Assembly (NCBI GenBank): GCA_903915485.1
Contig: CAIWTC010000537.1
Span: 1-5,972, forward strand
Direction of reading: 5' to 3'
From: an uncultured Ignavibacteriales bacterium
GTDB lineage: Bacteria > Bacteroidota > Ignavibacteria > Ignavibacteriales > Ignavibacteriaceae
DNA length: 5,972 nt
In this document: piece by piece, positions 1-5,972 of the stretch
Layout of the letters: every line of letters begins with the position of its first letter
Numbering within the stretch: the first letter of the stretch is position 1
The notes under the pieces: generated by a model
What the model was told of the DNA's origin: nothing
Databases searched by the model: none
Seen by the model: the letters and a program-made list of their open reading frames with translations, nothing else
Made by a program: the position numbers and the translations under genes

Positions 1-645
1 AGTAAGTTCATCAGTTGTGTTCTCTGCAAATCGATTAATACTAACATATCCCGTAGTATTGTCGATCATTAAATGGGTATCAACAGAAAACAACGGTATC
101 TTGCCCCTGGTAATTTCGTACACATGTGAATCCTTCACTCCAAAACGTAAGATAGTCACTTTAACTTTAGTTCCTGAGGGACCGCGAAGTTTTTTCCTAA
201 CGTTATCATTTGAAATACCGATACATGAAGTATCATCAATTTTTATAATTCTATCACCGGACATAATTCCTAAGGCTTCACTTGGGCCACCTGTAATTGG
301 TGATACTACAGTGAGGGTATCATTCACAACCTGGAATTCTATTCCCACTCCTTCAAAGTCCCCTCTAAACTCTTCCTGTACCGCTTGCATTTCTTTAACA
401 GGGATATAGACTGAGTGTGGGTCCAATTCTTCGAGCATACCTTTTATAGCGCTTTCAACTAACTTCTGTGAGTCAACATCTTCATAATAATATTTTTGCG
501 TTAAGGTTAAAACATTACTGAATTTCTTCAAGTTTTCAACTAAGTTATCACCTGAAAATACTTTATGAATTTGAGTACCAAGCAAAATACCTGTCGTTAA
601 AAGGAAAACAACTATTATGGGGAACTTAAACTTCTTGTTAATCAT
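1..645 (-). CDS. S41 family C-terminal processing peptidase, N-terminal part (3' end outside window)
   Basis: Translating the minus strand from the ATG at 645 gives 215 codons with no stop, open to position 1, so the gene continues off the left edge. Residues 9-23 form one hydrophobic segment after a lysine-rich start (MINKKFKF), a membrane anchor or uncleaved signal that would place the enzyme in the periplasm. Family hallmarks follow: LDPHSVYIP at 74-82, FEGVGIEF at 97-104, a PDZ domain at about 100-182 (SGDRIIKIDD, LRGPSGTKVKVTILR), then GYVSINRFAENT at 199-210, where the protease core begins. The catalytic Ser/Lys of S41 enzymes lie further on and cannot be checked. Known CtpA/Prc proteins cleave periplasmic proteins near their C termini; the substrate here is unknown. 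The gene starts 10 bp after the Wzi-like gene with only a weak purine-rich stretch (AGAAAGA) upstream, so it is probably cotranscribed. Family assignment is firm; the exact subfamily is not. Confidence 0.93.
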   Translation of the reverse strand, partial: MINKKFKFPIIVVFLLTTGILLGTQIHKVFSGDNLVENLKKFSNVLTLTQKYYYEDVDSQKLVESAIKGMLEELDPHSVYIPVKEMQAVQEEFRGDFEGVGIEFQVVNDTLTVVSPITGGPSEALGIMSGDRIIKIDDTSCIGISNDNVRKKLRGPSGTKVKVTILRFGVKDSHVYEITRGKIPLFSVDTHLMIDNTTGYVSINRFAENTTDELT

Positions 646-655
646 TTATGTCTTT

Positions 656-2299
656 CTAAAATTTTAATATTGTTCCAAATTCTATTTTTGTTTGTTCTGT
701 TAATTTAGACGAAGTAAAATCTAAATTTCCTCGCATTAAATTAAACATTATTACGATATCTTTAATATATTCTGAGCGGATTGATAAAGCAAATCTTTGA
801 AGTGTTTCTTTGTCCCCGTCGAGTAAAAATACTTTTTGAGGGTCATTAATACGATAACCAACCCGAAAATCACCACCAACATTTTGTATAACATTACCTA
901 AACTATCCTTTATGTTCTTTCCATGTTTGCCATAGAGATAATCCAATTCAATCATCAAGTAAGGGTTTGGATGATAGTTTATTTTTGTGGAAACCATCCT
1001 GCTATTCGGTTGCAAAGGAAATCCAATCATATATCCAAATGTACTAAAATTATTCTCATTAATTCTGTGACTAAAAACATACGGCTGAATTTCAATGTAA
1101 TCAAAATGCAAATCAGCAGGGATATTGGGATTTAGCCCGTAATAAGAAATGCCAGTCTGTATAATTGTTTGGTTGCCATACCATCCGGTCCCAAGTTTGC
1201 TATAATCTAAGTCATCCAACAAGAGAAGGAATCTTAATTGACTATTATAGGCACGGGTGGATAAATCAACAAACAACATAGAATTATCCCTATCCTGATT
1301 GCTATGCTCAATTGACTTATGAAATATAAGTGGATTAATATATGACAAATCCATAGGTCTGCGAGAATATATTATATACTCACCTACTCCTAGTTTAGTA
1401 GAGGGGGAGAAATTAAACTGCATTCTGTTATAGCCAATATATTTCTCTTCAACTTTTGTAATAGTGCCTTGAATAGAATCCCAAGAAGTCCCAGACATAC
1501 TCCCTAAAAGTTTTCCGGTGAATGCATCATAAGAAAAGAAAGAGTAATCAAAAGCTATTGAAAAGTAATCGAAAGTAGGATGATTTGAGTCCAATAGAGG
1601 TTTTATAAATCCATAGCCTATTTCTTGGATATCACGGCCTAATTTAATCTTTAGAAAATCGTTACTATAAGTTAAGTAACCTCTTGTATCATCAAAAAAT
1701 GTTTGTTGGGCAGATTCATTAAATTTATAGTTATACTTAAGTGATGGCTCGTAGTATGCTGCGGTTTTATTTCCGAAAAGTTTTCCATTCGTCCCGAATA
1801 AATAAAATCCAAAAGAATTATGGATTGAACCTTCAATGATTCCGCCAAGAGAGCCTAAAGTTGCCGTTTTATTTTCATTTGTAATCACTTTAAGTTCACC
1901 CACTAAATTGACCGATACATTACCTTCGTTTTTTTTATAAGATGAAAAGAAGTATCTCTTAGTATTTTCAGAAAATGGGTAGGCCTCTTTTGCAATTAAG
2001 TTATATGATTGTTTTAGTGAGTCAACATAGTCCTTGTCTAACTCTATCAAATATAATTCGGCTACTTTTCTATCTTCACTTAGTAAATTGTTGTTTGCCA
2101 AGTATTCTCTCAATTTACCTGAAAGATATTTCCTTTGCAATGGCAAATGAAAATTATCGAATTCTTTAATCATATTGAGATTATATGCACGCGATAAAAA
2201 CTCATAAACAGGATGCGGCACATCACAATCTAACGCCTGACCGAAGGAAACACTAAAAAATAATATTGCCATAATAAAACTAAGCTTAATACTTCTCAT
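656..2299 (-). CDS. Wzi-like outer-membrane beta-barrel protein (capsule assembly family)
   Basis: The 547-residue protein begins with a signal peptide (MRSIKLSFIMAILFFSVSFGQA), with cleavage likely near residue 22. A helical, charged segment at about 30-105 (VYEFLSRAYNL, SGKLREYL, LSEDRKVAELYLIELDKDY) resembles the N-terminal region of Wzi-type proteins. The rest is rich in alternating aromatic/polar strands and ends in ILKF; a C-terminal Phe is the usual outer-membrane barrel signal. Family-like landmarks are GRDIQEIGYGF (221-231), YINPLIFHKSIEHSNQDRDNS (320-340), LLLDDLDY (359-366) and GYMIGFPLQPNSR (422-434). In known systems Wzi binds capsular polysaccharide at the surface; the numerous FCB-group homologues are mostly uncharacterised. 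I chose the ATG at 2299 because it forms an ATGA overlap with the glycosyltransferase stop and puts the basic residues directly before the hydrophobic core. An in-frame ATG at 2314 would add MGTYS and give 552 residues. A generic porin-like barrel remains possible. Confidence 0.8.
   Translation of the reverse strand: MRSIKLSFIMAILFFSVSFGQALDCDVPHPVYEFLSRAYNLNMIKEFDNFHLPLQRKYLSGKLREYLANNNLLSEDRKVAELYLIELDKDYVDSLKQSYNLIAKEAYPFSENTKRYFFSSYKKNEGNVSVNLVGELKVITNENKTATLGSLGGIIEGSIHNSFGFYLFGTNGKLFGNKTAAYYEPSLKYNYKFNESAQQTFFDDTRGYLTYSNDFLKIKLGRDIQEIGYGFIKPLLDSNHPTFDYFSIAFDYSFFSYDAFTGKLLGSMSGTSWDSIQGTITKVEEKYIGYNRMQFNFSPSTKLGVGEYIIYSRRPMDLSYINPLIFHKSIEHSNQDRDNSMLFVDLSTRAYNSQLRFLLLLDDLDYSKLGTGWYGNQTIIQTGISYYGLNPNIPADLHFDYIEIQPYVFSHRINENNFSTFGYMIGFPLQPNSRMVSTKINYHPNPYLMIELDYLYGKHGKNIKDSLGNVIQNVGGDFRVGYRINDPQKVFLLDGDKETLQRFALSIRSEYIKDIVIMFNLMRGNLDFTSSKLTEQTKIEFGTILKF
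2296..2299 (-). other. ATGA stop/start overlap (translational coupling)
   Basis: On the minus strand the four bases ATGA hold both the TGA stop of the glycosyltransferase (2296-2298) and the ATG of the Wzi-like protein (2297-2299). Such overlaps usually allow terminating ribosomes to restart on the next gene, keeping the two products in proportion. The overlap also supports the shorter start of the barrel protein. Only a weak GGGAAC lies upstream as a possible Shine-Dalgarno sequence. Confidence 0.7.
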
Positions 2300-3015
2300 C
2301 GAATAGGTTCCCATTTCTTTGAAAACGATGAATCTTTATTTTGTAAAACACTGAGTGCATTTCTTGTCCAAAGTTTAATTATTCCAAGATATCCTATCTT
2401 ACGGTATCTTCTTGGGGATTCATAAATAATAGAATTATTACAATATTTAATCTTGCCAACTTTTCCTGCCCGAAGAAACAAATCAAAATCTTCCCCTGCA
2501 AAGAGAAATTCACGAAAACCATTTAGTTCATTGAAGGTATCCCGTTTAATTACCTGGCATTCACCTCTTCCAAAACCTATCCCAATTAAATTTATAAATC
2601 TAAAATACCGGTTATAAAATCCGTGGAATACTATATCTGAAAGTCTTCTTTCATTAGCAATAACTTTTACGGGGAATGTTAATGCGACTGTCTTTTCTTT
2701 CAACTTAGTATGCACCGTCTCAATAAATAATTTCAGATTGTCAAATACAATATCAGCGGTAATAAAGACCAAGATATCTCCTGAGGAAATCTTCGCCCCA
2801 CGATTTTTCCCGATAGGTATATTCTCAGGTTCGTTATTGTTTTTAACGACTCTAACCGGAAAAGTTTCGGCGATCTGAAGCGTTCCATCAGTACTGCCGC
2901 CATCAGAAATTATTACTTCAAAATGCGATGAATCAACTTCCCCCGAAAACAATTGCTTTAGCAATGTTGGGAGAAGTTTCTCTTCATTCAGTGTTGGGAT
3001 AATAAAACTTATCAT
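2296..3015 (-). CDS. Family 2 glycosyltransferase (GT-A fold)
   Basis: The 239-residue protein opens with the GT2 signature MISFIIPTLNEEKLLPTLL. The nucleotide-sugar site ISDGGSTDGT is at 36-45, NRGAKISSGDILVF at 71-84, and the region of the usual DXD metal site reads TAD (86-88), keeping only the last Asp. GRGECQVIKRD (149-159) and AGEDFDLFLRAG (173-184) match the acceptor/catalytic-base region (ED motif) of the family. The C terminus (SPRRYRKIGYLGIIKLWTRNAL, 200-221) is basic and amphipathic, without a clear transmembrane helix, so a cytoplasmic or membrane-associated enzyme is expected. Sugar donor and acceptor cannot be read from sequence. The length is that of a single-domain GT2, near the TIGR04283-type transferases. 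It starts 33 bp after lysS without a recognisable Shine-Dalgarno sequence and ends in a 4-bp overlap with the Wzi-like gene, which suggests a surface-glycan role for the pair (inference). Confidence 0.9.
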   Translation of the reverse strand: MISFIIPTLNEEKLLPTLLKQLFSGEVDSSHFEVIISDGGSTDGTLQIAETFPVRVVKNNNEPENIPIGKNRGAKISSGDILVFITADIVFDNLKLFIETVHTKLKEKTVALTFPVKVIANERRLSDIVFHGFYNRYFRFINLIGIGFGRGECQVIKRDTFNELNGFREFLFAGEDFDLFLRAGKVGKIKYCNNSIIYESPRRYRKIGYLGIIKLWTRNALSVLQNKDSSFSKKWEPIR

Positions 3016-3029
3016 TTTACAAAAAATAT

Positions 3030-3045
3030 ATTTAATATATTAAAT
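3030..3045. repeat. 16-bp perfect AT-only palindrome in the lysS-glycosyltransferase gap
   Basis: The sequence ATTTAATATATTAAAT equals its own reverse complement and lies in the 33-bp gap, the longest gap of the window. It has no G or C, so it would form a very weak hairpin and is not a normal terminator. It could be a protein-binding site, part of an internal promoter, or simply the AT-rich bias of the gap. The symmetry is seen directly; any function is unproven. Confidence 0.4.
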
Positions 3046-3048
3046 GCC

Positions 3049-4563
3049 TTAAACACTTTTCTCTGGTTTCATCTGTGGGAAGAAAATCACATCGCGAATT
3101 GATATTTGGTTTGTTAGAAGCATGACAAGTCTGTCAATACCTATTCCAAGTCCGGCAGTTGGCGGCATACCATATTCAAGTGCACGAACAAAATCCTCAT
3201 CGATCTGTTGCGCCTCATCGTCACCCATTTCACGAGCTTTCATCTGGTCCATGAATCTACCTTTTTGGTCAATCGGGTCATTTAATTCGCTGAATGCATT
3301 ACAAATCTCACGACCTGCAACGAACCCTTCAAAACGCTCAACGATACCAGGTTTATCTCTATGTTTTTTTGCCAAAGGAGAAGTTTCGATTGGATATTCA
3401 GTAATAAATGTCGGCTGTATTAATGAAGATTGAACAGTGATATCAAATAATTCATCAATGATTTTTCCACGGCTTTGCTTGCCCGTTATCTCAACACCGT
3501 TTTTCTTAGCTAACTCTGTTAATTCAGAATCAGATAAATCTAGAACTGAAGCGCCGGTTTTTTCCTTAATTGCATCAACCATTGATATGCGATTCCAAGG
3601 CGGAGTAAAATCAATCTCATGTTCGTCAAACTTAAACTTGAGTGAACCGAAAACATTTTGAGCAATATGTGCAAACATATTTTCAACGAATTCCATCATC
3701 CAGATATAATCTTTATAAGCAACATAGACTTCCATCATCGTAAATTCAGGATTGTGAGTTTTATCCATACCTTCATTACGGAAATCTTTTGAAATTTCAT
3801 AAACTGCTTGAAATCCGCCAACTATCAAACGCTTCAGATATAATTCATCAGCAATTCTTAAATAAAAAGGAACATCAAGTGCGTTGTGATGTGTAACGAA
3901 TGGTCTTGCCGAAGCACCTCCGTAGAGAGATTGCAGGACCGGAGTTTCAACTTCCATAATGCCGTTAGAATCAAGAAAAGTTCTCATCGCAGTAATTATC
4001 TGACTTCTTTTTCTGAAAGTGTCTTTGACTTCATGATTTACAATTAAATCAACATAGCGCTGTCTATAGCGTAATTCTTTATCGGCAAATTGGTCATGAA
4101 TAATTTTGTTTCCGTTTTCGTCAATGGATTCTTTTGCGATAGGAATTGGGCGAAGTGATTTTGTAAGCAATGTCAATTCCTGAACATGAACCGAAGTTTC
4201 GCCGGTCTTTGTTTTGAAAACAAACCCTTTAGCTCCGATTATATCGCCAATATCCATCAATTTGAAATTTTCGTATGCATCACCTAATTCATCTTTTTTA
4301 AGATAGATTTGAATTCTATCCTGTTCATCCTGAATTGATGCGAAAGATGCTTTTCCCATTCTTCGAAGCGCCATTATTCTGCCGGCTACGGACACTGTTC
4401 TTGCTTCACCCTCAACATAATTCTCTTTTATATCTACTGATGAAACGATATCCTCAAAAGAATATGCAAAGGCTTCAACATTCCTGTTTCTTAATTCGAC
4501 TAGTTCTTCCAGTCTTCTTTCTATTAATACATTTGTTTCTTGAATTTGATTTTGTAGATCCAC
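3049..4563 (-). CDS. lysS: Lysyl-tRNA synthetase, class II
   Basis: LysS charges tRNA-Lys with lysine using ATP in the cytoplasm. The 504 residues match the usual bacterial length. An N-terminal OB-fold anticodon-binding domain spans about 55-135 ([23 protein letters not shown]). [14 protein letters not shown] (163-176) leads into the catalytic core. Class II motif 1 is at about 198-210 ([13 protein letters not shown]), motif 2 at 256-280 ([10 protein letters not shown]...PEFTMMEVY, with Arg262 and Glu264), the lysine/ATP site [14 protein letters not shown] at 417-430, and motif 3 at 471-484 ([14 protein letters not shown]). All are intact, so it should be functional. The segment before RYRQRY ([18 protein letters not shown]) is of the kind seen in Bacteroidota-type LysS. 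The start codon is GTG at 4563, supported by a GGAG Shine-Dalgarno 6 nt upstream. It follows the PBP4 gene by 12 bp. No tRNA-like leader or T-box is present in that gap. Confidence 0.98.
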   Translation of the reverse strand: MDLQNQIQETNVLIERRLEELVELRNRNVEAFAYSFEDIVSSVDIKENYVEGEARTVSVAGRIMALRRMGKASFASIQDEQDRIQIYLKKDELGDAYENFKLMDIGDIIGAKGFVFKTKTGETSVHVQELTLLTKSLRPIPIAKESIDENGNKIIHDQFADKELRYRQRYVDLIVNHEVKDTFRKRSQIITAMRTFLDSNGIMEVETPVLQSLYGGASARPFVTHHNALDVPFYLRIADELYLKRLIVGGFQAVYEISKDFRNEGMDKTHNPEFTMMEVYVAYKDYIWMMEFVENMFAHIAQNVFGSLKFKFDEHEIDFTPPWNRISMVDAIKEKTGASVLDLSDSELTELAKKNGVEITGKQSRGKIIDELFDITVQSSLIQPTFITEYPIETSPLAKKHRDKPGIVERFEGFVAGREICNAFSELNDPIDQKGRFMDQMKAREMGDDEAQQIDEDFVRALEYGMPPTAGLGIGIDRLVMLLTNQISIRDVIFFPQMKPEKSV

Positions 4564-4566
4564 GAT

Positions 4567-4573
4567 CTTCTCC
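4567..4573 (-). promoter_or_regulatory. Ribosome binding site of lysS
   Basis: On the minus strand the 12-bp gap between the PBP4 stop (TAA, 4576-4578) and lysS reads CTGGAGAAGATC, followed by GTG. GGAGAAG is a good Shine-Dalgarno match with six bases between GGAG and the start codon. It decides the GTG start of lysS, since no ATG lies nearby. It is the clearest Shine-Dalgarno sequence in the window; the other internal gene starts have weak or no matches. Confidence 0.75.
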
Positions 4574-4575
4574 AG

Positions 4576-5972
4576 TTATTTTCTTCTAAAATTCGAAAGT
4601 CTTATACAGACTAAATCTTGTAAATTTTCCGCCAACTTAATTGGGACGGTTGTGTTGTTAAGTATCATTGAAAATGCGACTAATTCTTTGTCGCCTGTAT
4701 ACATATATCCGCTTAAACTTCTTACACCATCGACAAATCCCGTCTTAGCCCTAACATTATTTTCTGCGTTTGTTTTTTGAAGTCTGTTCGCTAAAGTTCC
4801 GTCAACACCTGCAGTAGGTAGAGAGTTATAGTATAAATCATAATTATCATTCCTCTGCATGTAAGAAAGTATTCCAACAATTTGTCTCGGACTGATTAAA
4901 TTTAATCTTGAAAGACCTGAACCGTCAACCATTACCAAATTGTCTGTATCAACCCCGATTGAATCTAAGAACTTTTTAACAACTTTAACACCTTTTTTTG
5001 CACTGCCGATTCGTTCTTTTTCAAAACCTAATATTTTCAGTAATTGCTCAGAGAAGAAATTGTTCGAATCTTTATTTATTACTCTAATCAGTGTTGATAG
5101 CGGCGGAGAATAATTAGTAAATATCAATTTAGCATTATTATAATCTAGGATTTCTGTCAAATCATCCGCATCAACTGCAAACCCATTAACTACAATTCCT
5201 TTCTTCTGAAGAATATCTTTTAGAAGAACCATGAAATATTGTGTTGGGTTATTAACCGTAGAGTAATATTTTTTAGTGGAAGAATTTTCCTTAATGCAGC
5301 CATATACAGTAATTATATTTGTTCCCCGTTCTCTGCGGATGGTAATAGATTCCGTTGAGTCCTTGGAGGTCGTAAGCACTTTATTAATTATTGTTGCATA
5401 CTTATTAACCGGCTGATATTCAATAATGGCCCTCTGTCCAATAGAACCGGGCTTAATGTATATGTCTACACAGTTATCATTTATCGAAAGTGCGCTTGCA
5501 GGTGCTGAATACCATTCCGATTCATCATCCCATGACCATCCTTCTCCTAGACCAACATCATCGAAACTGTTATCATCGCCTATCAAGTTTCCCGAAATCT
5601 CATCGATACCCAGTTCTAGCAACGAATCAGCCCAGTTAGAAAATAACTGTAAAATAACATCATTGTAAAATCTTCCTGAGATGGATGGGTCACCATATCC
5701 TTTGACAATTAAATCACCTTTAAGAACAGTGCCGTCTATTTTACCTCGAGTGTATATTTGTGTCTTGAATTTATAGTCTTTCCCAAGTACATTCAATGCA
5801 CAGGCTGTAGTTATAAGTTTTAAGTTCGATGCAGGAATAAATAACTTATTTTCATTTCGCTTATAAAAATATTCGCCATTAGAAAGTGACTGAATAACCA
5901 CACCCCAATTGGCAGATGAAAAATTTTGGTCCTCAAAAATATCGTCCAACTGCTGCCAAAATTCATTTACGG
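4576..5972 (-). CDS. dacB: D-alanyl-D-alanine carboxypeptidase/endopeptidase, PBP4 type (peptidase S13), 5' end outside window
   Basis: This penicillin-binding protein removes terminal D-Ala from, or cleaves cross-links in, peptidoglycan peptides in the periplasm. All three active-site motifs are present: SXXK as SNLK (nucleophile Ser codon 5827-5829, Lys codon 5818-5820), SXN as SNN (5059-5067) and KTG (4738-4746). Other S13 features are the approach IPASNLKLITTACAL, the region VDGSGLSRLNLISPRQI, and LPTAGVDGTL ahead of VRAKTG. The long stretch between SXXK and SXN (about 250 residues) matches the inserted domains typical of PBP4. The frame is open to the right edge: upstream of the TTG at 5949 it reads VNEFWQQ in frame. 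That TTG is therefore probably an internal Leu codon, and the true start, with the expected signal peptide, lies outside the window. It is the first gene visible in the run and ends 12 bp before lysS. Confidence 0.95.
   Translation of the reverse strand, partial: VNEFWQQLDDIFEDQNFSSANWGVVIQSLSNGEYFYKRNENKLFIPASNLKLITTACALNVLGKDYKFKTQIYTRGKIDGTVLKGDLIVKGYGDPSISGRFYNDVILQLFSNWADSLLELGIDEISGNLIGDDNSFDDVGLGEGWSWDDESEWYSAPASALSINDNCVDIYIKPGSIGQRAIIEYQPVNKYATIINKVLTTSKDSTESITIRRERGTNIITVYGCIKENSSTKKYYSTVNNPTQYFMVLLKDILQKKGIVVNGFAVDADDLTEILDYNNAKLIFTNYSPPLSTLIRVINKDSNNFFSEQLLKILGFEKERIGSAKKGVKVVKKFLDSIGVDTDNLVMVDGSGLSRLNLISPRQIVGILSYMQRNDNYDLYYNSLPTAGVDGTLANRLQKTNAENNVRAKTGFVDGVRSLSGYMYTGDKELVAFSMILNNTTVPIKLAENLQDLVCIRLSNFRRK

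Noticed and set aside
17..409. 130-codon open frame on the plus strand
   Set aside because: It lies antisense to the S41 peptidase, whose minus-strand frame shows clear family motifs (LDPHS, GVGIEF, PDZ). The plus-strand protein has no recognisable motif.
468..2028. 12-bp direct repeat GTGAGTCAACAT at 468-479 and 2017-2028
   Set aside because: Both copies are inside coding regions, and about one 12-bp match is expected by chance in 6 kb.
2224..2299. Possible lipoprotein signal in the Wzi-like protein (Cys shortly after the signal peptide)
   Set aside because: The residues before Cys25 are QALD; a lipobox needs a small residue directly before Cys. An ordinary signal peptidase I site after Ala22 fits better.
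3020..3029. Bacteroidota-type -7 promoter element (TAnnTTTG) before the glycosyltransferase
   Set aside because: The sequence TATTTTTTG has one extra base between TA and TTTG and would place the transcript start within or at the start codon. In such an AT-rich gap a near match is expected by chance.
3016..3048. Rho-independent terminator after lysS
   Set aside because: The only inverted repeat is entirely A/T, so its stem would be too weak, and the next gene follows on the same strand within 33 bp.
3122..3661. Two plus-strand open frames inside lysS
   Set aside because: They are antisense to highly conserved LysS motifs and have no recognisable features of their own.
5426..5668. 80-codon open frame on the plus strand
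   Set aside because: It is antisense to the PBP4 coding region, with low-complexity Ser/Pro content and no motif.

Overview
The window is a densely packed stretch of one bacterial chromosome. All five genes lie on the minus strand, so transcription reads from high to low coordinates. In that order they are: a D-alanyl-D-alanine carboxypeptidase/endopeptidase of the PBP4 type (5' end outside the window), class II lysyl-tRNA synthetase (lysS), a family 2 glycosyltransferase, an outer-membrane beta-barrel protein resembling the Wzi capsule-assembly family, and the N-terminal part of an S41 C-terminal-processing peptidase (3' end outside the window). The gaps are 12 bp, 33 bp, a 4-bp ATGA overlap, and 10 bp, which fits a single operon. 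No intergenic stretch is long enough to hold an RNA gene, array or mobile element.

The organism looks like a low-G+C Gram-negative member of the Bacteroidota/Ignavibacteriota/Chlorobiota (FCB) group. The evidence is an outer-membrane barrel ending in phenylalanine, a periplasmic PBP4, the Wzi-like protein style common in that group, the FCB-like spacer before the RYRQRY segment of LysS, and weak or absent Shine-Dalgarno sequences at most genes. The placement is an inference from protein style, with no phylogeny behind it, and Ignavibacteria-like is the best guess.

Functionally, four of the five products act at the cell envelope. PBP4 trims peptidoglycan peptides in the periplasm. The glycosyltransferase would add a sugar to a lipid or surface glycan at the inner face of the membrane. 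The Wzi-like barrel probably holds or organises surface polysaccharide in the outer membrane. The S41 peptidase processes periplasmic or envelope proteins. LysS is the housekeeping member. The tight coupling of the glycosyltransferase to the Wzi-like gene is the most suggestive context signal.

Two boundary points matter for annotation. The PBP4 frame stays open to the right edge, and the apparent first residue at 5949 is an internal TTG Leu codon. The S41 gene starts at 645 and runs open off the left edge. I see no strong candidate for a new biological system here; the window is mostly ordinary, with a few modest points listed as findings.
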